Part shown: in pieces, positions 1-5,384 of the stretch
Numbering within the stretch: position 1 is the first letter of the stretch
Layout of the letters: every line of letters begins with the position of its first letter
NCBI GenBank assembly: GCA_050486105.1
Contig: JBJHCR010000152.1
Coordinates: 1-14,958 of the forward strand
DNA length: 14,958 nt
Source: JAEXNA01 sp050486105
GTDB lineage: Bacteria; Vulcanimicrobiota; Xenobia; Xenobiales; JADMJV01
Reading direction: 5' to 3'
Translations under genes and position numbers: made by a program
Notes under the pieces: model-generated
What the model was told of the DNA's origin: nothing
Seen by the model: the letters and a program-made list of their open reading frames with translations, nothing else
Database searches by the model: none

Positions 1-2
1 AG

Positions 3-68
3 TACGAAGTGGGCGAAAAGTATGACTACACCCGTGACGAGAGCTGCCATAAAGAAACTCATGGTTAG
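3..68 (+). CDS. possible 3' end of a gene entering from the left edge (partial, doubtful)
   Basis: One frame is open from the left edge to a TAG at 66-68. It reads YEVGEKYDYTRDESCHKETH then G, a hydrophilic, protein-like tail with a single Cys. A second frame is also open from the edge to 123, ending in a TAA at 121-123, so the choice between them is weak. No function can be proposed from about 21 residues. Either frame could be chance. Confidence 0.2.
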   Translation, partial: YEVGEKYDYTRDESCHKETHG

Positions 69-107
69 TGAAGCTCGCCTGGCTGATTTAGATCGAAAGT
101 TTGGGAT

Positions 108-245
108 GTGGTGTCATTCATAATCTCAGTATCTCTCAAACGACTCGCCGTTGCAGAGCGTCGTTTGGATGGAAAGACCATATACCTGAGTATGGGCCAG
201 ATTGCAGAGGTGCCAGTTTGGGGTATAAGCCCGAGACATACCTGA
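108..245 (+). CDS. doubtful small frame of about 45 residues
   Basis: A GTG at 108 opens a frame that closes with TGA at 243-245. Its middle, KRLAVAERRLDGKTIYLSMG, looks more protein-like than the other frames here. There is no clear ribosome binding site. The frame covers the hairpins described for 137-251, so the region may instead be a structured leader. The frame just upstream (22-123) also reads plausibly and stops at the point where this one becomes open, so a frameshifted relic is a third option. No family was recognised. Confidence 0.15.
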   Translation: MVSFIISVSLKRLAVAERRLDGKTIYLSMGQIAEVPVWGISPRHT

Positions 246-307
246 GTGTCTACTTCGACTCCCACGAGCGTGTTACCGTTGTCCTGGTCGGGGCCAAGGC
301 CTCGACC
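137..307 (+). promoter_or_regulatory. hairpin-rich 5' leader of the BON lipoprotein gene
   Basis: The 325 bases before the lipoprotein gene hold no convincing gene but several inverted repeats. CAAACGAC (137-144) pairs with GTCGTTTG (160-167) over a 15-nt loop. CCATA (178-182) pairs with TATGG (191-195). AGACA (234-238) pairs with TGTCT (247-251). The last two stems enclose the same 8-nt loop, TACCTGAG. A small GGG/CCC hairpin lies at about 221-232. A 9-bp stem with one G-T wobble spans 286-307 around a CAAG loop, ending just before the ribosome binding site (AGGAGAGG, 314-321). A TATAAG at 224-229 resembles a -10 box, but its best -35 (TTGCAG, 202-207, 16-bp spacer) is poor. This could be a cis-regulatory leader, a small RNA or protein-binding sites. 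The sequence does not decide. Confidence 0.35.
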
Positions 308-325
308 GTGGATAGGAGAGGTAAA

Positions 326-775
326 ATGCGAACACTTTTGGTAGTTGTAATGATGGGAGCCCTGCTCTTTGCCGGGTGCTCCGAGCAAACCCAGCAGCAG
401 TTAGGAGAAGCCACCCAAAGCGTGGCATCCGACGCCAAAGAAAACCTGGAAAGGGCAGCTGAGTCCACCCAAGACGCCCTGGAAACAGCCCAACTCACAA
501 GCAGGGTTAAGGCGGCGCTCATGGCAAGCGATCAAATAGCAACCGGGAACCTAAATGTGGAAAGCGAAGACGGAGCGGTCCATTTGAAGGGAAGCGTCGA
601 GGACGAGTCTCAAAGGACTTTGGCCCAGGAGATCGCGAAAAATACAGCCCCTGAGGGAACGGAGATCATAAACGAACTCCTAGTCGGCGAAGATGAAGTC
701 GTGGCCGGTACCGATACGAATGCCGATAGCAACATCGAAGTCGAGGCTAGCCCCACTCCAGACTCCGAGGACTAA
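326..775 (+). CDS. BON-domain outer-membrane lipoprotein (OsmY-like)
   Basis: The protein has 149 residues. Residues 1-17 form a lipoprotein signal peptide with the lipobox LFAGC, so Cys18 would be lipidated. Ser at +2 agrees with outer-membrane sorting if E. coli-type rules apply. Residues 20-56 are Gln/Glu/Ala-rich and probably helical. Residues about 57-121 form one BON domain, beginning LTSRVKAALMASDQIATGNL and continuing with the typical GAVHLKGSV strand and the alternating hydrophobic end near EGTEIINELLV. The tail is acidic and probably disordered. BON domains occur in periplasmic stress and envelope proteins such as OsmY and are thought to bind phospholipid surfaces. The ATG at 326 was chosen over an in-frame ATG at 101 because it has AGGAGAGG just upstream and starts exactly at a signal peptide. 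The hairpin at 286-307 could affect its translation. Confidence 0.85.
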   Translation: MRTLLVVVMMGALLFAGCSEQTQQQLGEATQSVASDAKENLERAAESTQDALETAQLTSRVKAALMASDQIATGNLNVESEDGAVHLKGSVEDESQRTLAQEIAKNTAPEGTEIINELLVGEDEVVAGTDTNADSNIEVEASPTPDSED

Positions 776-818
776 CAGCACCATAGGTACCATACAATGA
801 AGCGAGTTTGGATCTGCT

Positions 819-1025
819 TTGGTTCTGGCCAGGAAGTACTTCCTAGGAGGCACCGGCTGGAAAAAGGCTGATGCTGCTGATTTCCTCGATAAGTTCCCTG
901 AGCTGGTCATCGAGATCACCTCGGAGGCATCAAAGGATTGTGCGTCGTTTCGAGAGATCGGAAGATGTCTAGACAGAAAAGTCCTCTCTGGAGCGCCTTC
1001 GGTCCCTATCATCCTTGACAATTGA
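819..1025 (+). CDS. doubtful small hypothetical protein, 68 residues
   Basis: A frame open from 801 to a TGA at 1023-1025 reads like a small acidic, helical protein; its middle is ADAADFLDKFPELVIEITSE. The only start inside it is a TTG at 819, without a clear ribosome binding site. An ATG at 797 lies in another frame and stops after 24 residues; a one-base shift would join it to this frame, so a frameshifted gene is possible. The antisense frame over 680-1021 is also open but overlaps the lipoprotein gene and reads less well. No family was recognised. It fills the gap between the lipoprotein gene and the pilin operon. Confidence 0.25.
   Translation: MVLARKYFLGGTGWKKADAADFLDKFPELVIEITSEASKDCASFREIGRCLDRKVLSGAPSVPIILDN
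831..844. repeat. 14-bp perfect palindrome AGGAAGTACTTCCT
   Basis: AGGAAGTACTTCCT reads identically on both strands with no central spacer. It lies 55 bases after the lipoprotein stop and about 195 bases before the pilin operon, inside the doubtful frame at 819. A gapless palindrome this long would suit a dimeric DNA-binding protein better than an RNA hairpin. Only one copy was noticed, and no promoter elements were identified around it. Confidence 0.4.
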
Positions 1026-1040
1026 CCGTTGGCGCGGTAG

Positions 1041-1505
1041 ATGTTGTCTGTGAATCCCTACCCAAATACGCGTGCTGCCACCTTGGGGGAAGTGGTCATC
1101 GGCTTGGCTATCTTTGCCATGCTGACCCTTGCTGTGGTGGGAACTTTGATCCAAACAGCTCAACTGGAAACGAAGGACACCTCCATGACCGAAGTGGCAA
1201 TGCTGGCCGACGCCCTGCTGGAGCAGCGCGTGAGCGAAGCCCGAGATTATCGAGCGTTCATGGAGCTTGAAGCCACTCCATCCGGGGAGTACTGGAATCT
1301 TGAAGAGGATCGAACCGATGGTCTGCAGCATCGCTATCTCTATCGTGTCGAGGTGGAAGAGCCGACTCGAGGGCTCAAGAGAGTGAATCTTAGCATTTTC
1401 TACCGCGATTCGGACTTCCCCGGAAACGTAGTGGACAGCTCACAAGGTCAGGCAGGACAAGCGATAGCTCTGGGGACTATACTAGCGGAGCCTCCTCCCC
1501 GATGA
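1041..1505 (+). CDS. type IV pilin-like minor pseudopilin (PilV/GspI type)
   Basis: This 154-residue protein has an N-terminal class III signal. After a 12-residue leader comes ATLGEVVIGLAIFAMLTLAV, with Glu at mature position 5 followed by a continuous hydrophobic helix, as in prepilins cleaved and N-methylated by PilD. The residue before the cut is Ala rather than the usual Gly, which some prepilins tolerate. The rest is a short globular domain. The family assembles minor subunits that initiate a type IV pilus or type II secretion pseudopilus at the inner membrane. The gene is first of three, and its TGA overlaps the next ATG as ATGA at 1502-1505. The start at 1041 has only a weak ribosome binding site; GTG at 1050 is an alternative that shortens the leader. 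Assignment to PilV or GspI rests on gene order and size. Confidence 0.75.
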   Translation: MLSVNPYPNTRAATLGEVVIGLAIFAMLTLAVVGTLIQTAQLETKDTSMTEVAMLADALLEQRVSEARDYRAFMELEATPSGEYWNLEEDRTDGLQHRYLYRVEVEEPTRGLKRVNLSIFYRDSDFPGNVVDSSQGQAGQAIALGTILAEPPPR

Positions 1506-2170
1506 GCCGCAGCAACCGTGGGCTAACCATCGCCGAAGTCCTCGTGGCGAGCTCCTGCTTTCTGCTGGTCATGACCATCGGCTTGGGGGCGGTCGAAGTG
1601 GTCAAGCGTGCCGGAGACCATCTGAAGAATCGCAGTGAACCACGCCAACAACTCAGAGCCTTGGTCGGTCACCTGCAAACCCAAGTTCGGGCTGCCGCTT
1701 TCGTTTTTCCCGCCACCGGACCGGTGAACTTTGGTGGTGGACATAGTCATACTTTTTCCGGCGCCCCACCCATCTGGCCTGAGCAGCCGCCGGCCGAAAG
1801 CTTACTGTGGGCTTCGGCTGAAAGTGCCGAAATCCAACCGACCTACAGAGTTCAGGGACTCTATTTGAAAGAGGATACCAGCGCCAATCGAGCTTTCGAT
1901 GGGGCTCACGTCGCAATTCTGGCAGAAGTATCCCAAACCCCTACAACCGTTCCTGGAAATCCCGCCGGAATCGTCCTCGGAAGTCTAGAGTCCGGTACCA
2001 GTGCGTTTCGGAGATTCGCCTTGGCCGCCCCGAGCGATGGACTCAGAGTTTGGCTCACGCCTTCGGCTGATGGGGCCATTTTTGAATTCGTTCTGGGACA
2101 CAAGAATCAGACCGGAGCCATCACTCGACAACTCTATCGAACTCAGTTCACCATGAGGAACAACAGATGA
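1502..2170 (+). CDS. type IV pilin-like minor pseudopilin (PilW/GspJ type)
   Basis: This 222-residue protein carries a textbook prepilin signal. After SRSNRG the mature chain starts LTIAEVLVASSCFLLVMTIG, with Gly at -1 and Glu at +5. The hydrophobic helix continues to about residue 32, followed by a charged stretch (KRAGDHLKNRSEPRQQLRAL) typical of the pilin alpha-1C helix, then a Pro/Ser-rich beta-type C-terminal domain ending RQLYRTQFTMRNNR. Size and position as the second of three match PilW or GspJ, subunits of the minor-pilin tip complex. Both ends overlap neighbours by ATGA (1502-1505 and 2167-2170), so translation of the three genes is probably coupled. The PilW/GspJ choice comes from context; membership of the prepilin superfamily is clear. 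Confidence 0.8.
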   Translation: MSRSNRGLTIAEVLVASSCFLLVMTIGLGAVEVVKRAGDHLKNRSEPRQQLRALVGHLQTQVRAAAFVFPATGPVNFGGGHSHTFSGAPPIWPEQPPAESLLWASAESAEIQPTYRVQGLYLKEDTSANRAFDGAHVAILAEVSQTPTTVPGNPAGIVLGSLESGTSAFRRFALAAPSDGLRVWLTPSADGAIFEFVLGHKNQTGAITRQLYRTQFTMRNNR

Positions 2171-4131
2171 GGATTGGCAGATCCGGTTTCATGCTTGCCT
2201 CCGCTCTAATGTTGGTGCCGATCTGCTTGATTTTGACCTTCAGCTTAGTTCGCCTGATCACCACCAACTCTGGTTTTGGCCTTCAGGCCCAGCAGAGAAT
2301 GAAAGCCTTTTACATCGCCGAGGCGGGACTGAACTCGGGTTTCTTCATTTTTGGCCTAAACAATTTTTCTGCCACCACCCACGATAGTTCGGGCTCTAAG
2401 ATCAGTGCGTCCAGCGCAGATGCTCTCACTTGGCCGGAAGAGCTCGATTTTGAGCGAGATTCGGCCGGGTGGATCCGATGGAGCTACGATCCCCAGAGCC
2501 ATCCCCGAGAGCGTTCCTTTGCCCAATCTGGTCATACCGAGAGCTATCGGTTCAAGATCTGGTTTCCAGACCCGAGTTTTCCCGAGCACTGGGAGATCGA
2601 GTGTGAAGCCACCATCGGGAACCGTAGGGCCGTGCATCGGATGGCCGGAGTTCTGGAGAATCCCGGAGAATTCCTAGCATTCGACAACGGAGACATGGTC
2701 GATCTGGCAAGGACCTCGAACCAGAACCTGACCGGTCGGATCCATGCCAACGGAGACCTCTTTGTGGCACCGTGGGAAACCGCAGGATTCCAAAAGAACG
2801 GTCACTACATAGTGGCTCCGTCTCAGGTGGGTGGTGGGACTCAGTTGACCGCACTGAACCTCGATGATGTCGACATTTCCGCCGGTGAAGACCTGATTCG
2901 CAGACGAGATTATTGGGGCCGCACCGACAGTGGGCTTCTCGTTACCTTGAACGGGATTTCTCTGGGAACTAACCCAGGAACCTTCTATGATTCCGAAAGT
3001 GAAAATTGGAACAGTTCCGGGGCGAACGGAGCGTTGCAGACCTTCGACGGAAGGGTACAGACCCGAGACATTGGGGGACGACAGAAATCCCTACCACACT
3101 CTTTGGCTCTGGAGCCGGGAGGGTACTTCGACCAGCGGGCTGAGTTGAGGATCGATCAAACCAGCCAAGACAACGGTTCCTGGTTGAAAAAGGTAGACAC
3201 CTACAACGAAGCGGAGAAACAGCGGGTCCGTGTCAGCGAGATCGACATCGCCGCTCTCCACGCATCCGGAGAATGGCCCAGCAACGGACTGCTCTATGCC
3301 GCCACCCCCATAAGGGTCACCAACGGGGCCTTTCTCCCTCAACCCTTAACCATTGTTTGCAGTGAGACTATCTATCTTCAGGGAGATTTCAATAAGCGCT
3401 TTCACTCTGAGACCGATCTGACTTCTCAAACCGAGAGGCATCAACCGGCAGCCCTTATGACCGCCGACCGAGTCTATCGTTTGAGTGAGGAGTTCGTCGA
3501 TCGGACCACTTCGGAGTATCTGTTTCCCCTCGCCGATCCCGACCTTTTCATACACGGTGAGAATCCTGAGGGGAGCAAGATGAGGCCGGCGCAAGATACT
3601 CCGAAATTCCCCGGGGATCCCGCTAATGTTCTCGAGCAGAACGCCATGGTGGTGGACAGTGCTCCTACCGAGAGTTCGGCGGCCTTTGCTTTCGGGGACC
3701 AAGGCCATCCTTCAGTCTATGATCCCAACTTGAAGGTTCGTCTCACGCAGGATCCTCTCTCTGGAGAAGTGGAATTCGTTTTCCCTTCTTCAGAGAATTT
3801 CTTGGAGAACCTAAGCGGTATCAGGTTCGAGCAAAGGGGTAGCGAGGTGCGCCTTCGCAATGCCAAGATGGTCAGCGGGGCCTACGGAGGCATGTTCAAC
3901 GAGGATTATTGGATAGCCCCGCACACTTCCGGAGTTCGTGAAGGTCAAGGTCCAACACCGTACATACTTCGCTCGGTCTACATTCCACCAACCGAGTATT
4001 GGCACAGCGGGCCAGAATCCGAGAAGCCGGGAATCTTTAGGTTTCATGACTCTCGAGTGACCGGGCTCGATGACCTCGAACTCCCCTTCTCTTTGAAGTC
4101 TGCTCGAAGGCTCTTCTGGAGTGCAGGTTAG
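2167..4131 (+). CDS. PilX-like pilus assembly protein with DUF7305-type C-terminal region
   Basis: This 654-residue protein begins with a PilX/GspK-type N-terminus: MRIGRSG then FMLASALMLVPICLILTFSL, with Ser rather than Glu at mature position 5, as expected for this subunit class. KAFYIAEAGLNSG (about 43-55) is the characteristic motif at the end of the PilX N-terminal helix. Residues 190-200, GRIHANGDLFV, match the 'HaNGdl' motif seen in large PilX-like proteins. Residues 395-410, TIVCSETIYLQGDFNK, followed by QPAALMTADRVYRLS, match the DUF7305 pattern of these proteins, recalled rather than searched. PilX/GspK caps the pilus tip complex and lacks Glu5. It is far longer than classical PilX (about 200 residues), so the C-terminal region may be an exposed tip domain. 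The start has GAGG (2155-2158) 8 bases upstream and overlaps the preceding stop as ATGA. No terminator is evident after it. Confidence 0.78.
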   Translation: MRIGRSGFMLASALMLVPICLILTFSLVRLITTNSGFGLQAQQRMKAFYIAEAGLNSGFFIFGLNNFSATTHDSSGSKISASSADALTWPEELDFERDSAGWIRWSYDPQSHPRERSFAQSGHTESYRFKIWFPDPSFPEHWEIECEATIGNRRAVHRMAGVLENPGEFLAFDNGDMVDLARTSNQNLTGRIHANGDLFVAPWETAGFQKNGHYIVAPSQVGGGTQLTALNLDDVDISAGEDLIRRRDYWGRTDSGLLVTLNGISLGTNPGTFYDSESENWNSSGANGALQTFDGRVQTRDIGGRQKSLPHSLALEPGGYFDQRAELRIDQTSQDNGSWLKKVDTYNEAEKQRVRVSEIDIAALHASGEWPSNGLLYAATPIRVTNGAFLPQPLTIVCSETIYLQGDFNKRFHSETDLTSQTERHQPAALMTADRVYRLSEEFVDRTTSEYLFPLADPDLFIHGENPEGSKMRPAQDTPKFPGDPANVLEQNAMVVDSAPTESSAAFAFGDQGHPSVYDPNLKVRLTQDPLSGEVEFVFPSSENFLENLSGIRFEQRGSEVRLRNAKMVSGAYGGMFNEDYWIAPHTSGVREGQGPTPYILRSVYIPPTEYWHSGPESEKPGIFRFHDSRVTGLDDLELPFSLKSARRLFWSAG

Positions 4132-4352
4132 GCTAAGGCTCCGGCCAGGAATAAGGCGAACCATTGGGGCGATGATCCATCCTTCATGGCTGCGCTGCTC
4201 ATCAGTTCCATACAGCCAGGTACGCGCCTTCTTAGCTCCTTGCCTTGAGGGCGCCTCATCACCTGAAAAGCAAGGTTTATTGCCCGACATGTCCTAAACG
4301 CCGAGCCGTATAGGAAATCTCGGAATCCCAAGAGCCACCAAGGAGCGAAGTC

Positions 4353-5384
4353 TTGGAAGCCGAATCTGAGGTTATGAGCGCCAAAAGAGCGAGGCTTTCC
4401 GCCAGCAAAGTCAAGGAACGGGTGAGCAGTTTGGAGGAGCGAATTGCTGTTCGCAAGCAGAAGCTGGACCAATTGAACAGCCGAGTGGAGCGGACCGGTG
4501 GGCAAGACGAACGACTGCTCTCGGCGCGGGACAGACTCGATCGACGCCTAGAACAAGAAGTCGAGCAATTGCAAAAACTTCAGCGCTTGCTCGACCGCTT
4601 GGCCACCAAATCTGAAGAGACAGGGGTCGAAGACGCCGATACCCAGGAAGGATGGGTTAAGCCGGGAGCCGTCTCCGAGAATGTGGAAGCCGAGGTCTCG
4701 GAGGAGTTTGATGACCTTCATCGCTCTTTCGAAGAGGTGAAAGCTTGCGTGACCGAGATGCAAGCTCGCTTCAGCAGTGTTGAGCTTCCTCGTGATCTCC
4801 CTCATAGATTGAACTCATTCGAAGAGCGAATCAGCCAACGTGAAGAAGTCGATTCAGACCTGTTTCGTCAAGTGCTCTCCTTGCAATCCTCCCTTGAGCA
4901 GGAGCGGATTCTCGTCAGGCGCTTCACTAAGCGCTTGAAGGAACACGAGGACAGCCTAGAAGCCCTCCGAGAGGCCGCAGAAGAGTCGGTCGTGGCCACT
5001 GTCGACCTCACCGAGAAGCTTGAAGAACTCGAAGAGCAATGGAGCGAGCTGTCAGAACACGGGCACCTAGAGCCAGGGACGGCTCTGGAAAAAGAGACGA
5101 TTTCCGACTTGGTCCAGGAAGAAATCGGTCGTCTGCAAGAGCAGGTCTCCCTTCTAGCCACCGAAATCAACGAGCTTAAGAGGATTCGAGAGGTCAGTCC
5201 CTCTCTAGAGGAGAGTTTCGCCGCAAGACTCTTCGAGTTGGAAAGTCTGCTACGCCAAACCGATGCTGTCGCTGATGAAGGTTTTTTACCCTTGGAACCT
5301 CGGCAGTTGGCAACCTTTGCTGCGGTCGGGACCCGCTCTCGGCCGCAGGCCAAATTTGGAAGGTGTTCGTCGACTCGAAGATGA
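4353..5384 (+). CDS. coiled-coil protein of unknown function
   Basis: This 343-residue protein is almost wholly predicted coiled coil. Leu and Glu/Arg/Lys repeat at heptad spacing through about residues 15-90 (for example KVKERVSSLEERIAVRKQKL) and again through about 120-310, with a linker near 85-110. There is no signal peptide, membrane segment or enzyme motif, so it is probably a cytoplasmic structural or scaffold protein. TTG at 4353 was chosen as start because AGGAG lies 7 bases upstream; an in-frame ATG at 4374 is the alternative. The last 20 or so residues (RSRPQAKFGRCSSTRR) differ in character from the rest, which may be a natural tail or a late frameshift. Its TGA overlaps the ATG of the next gene (ATGA, 5381-5384), suggesting coupled synthesis and a shared task with the sugar-nucleotidyltransferase fusion. 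The 221 bases before it hold nothing clearly recognisable. Confidence 0.7.
   Translation: MEAESEVMSAKRARLSASKVKERVSSLEERIAVRKQKLDQLNSRVERTGGQDERLLSARDRLDRRLEQEVEQLQKLQRLLDRLATKSEETGVEDADTQEGWVKPGAVSENVEAEVSEEFDDLHRSFEEVKACVTEMQARFSSVELPRDLPHRLNSFEERISQREEVDSDLFRQVLSLQSSLEQERILVRRFTKRLKEHEDSLEALREAAEESVVATVDLTEKLEELEEQWSELSEHGHLEPGTALEKETISDLVQEEIGRLQEQVSLLATEINELKRIREVSPSLEESFAARLFELESLLRQTDAVADEGFLPLEPRQLATFAAVGTRSRPQAKFGRCSSTRR

Noticed and set aside
252..275. TTCGACTCCCAC resembling a tRNA T-loop
   Set aside because: The bases on either side do not form the 5-bp T-stem and no anticodon or acceptor arm is found.
1015..1043. TTGACA (1015-1020) with TAGATG 17 bases on as a promoter for the pilin operon
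   Set aside because: The supposed -10 box overlaps the start codon at 1041, so the transcript would lack the gene's beginning. It would work only for an unusual start.
2356..2854. Minus-strand frames inside the PilX-like gene
   Set aside because: They are shadow frames rich in Arg, Pro and Ser, without ribosome binding sites.
4224..4254. GCGCC...GGCGC inverted repeat as a terminator between the pilin operon and the coiled-coil gene
   Set aside because: The stem is only 5 bp with a 21-nt loop and no T-run follows.
4284..4314. CCGACA / TATAGG as a promoter for the 4353-8765 operon
   Set aside because: Spacing is 19 bases and both boxes match only 4 of 6. It is not distinguishable from chance.
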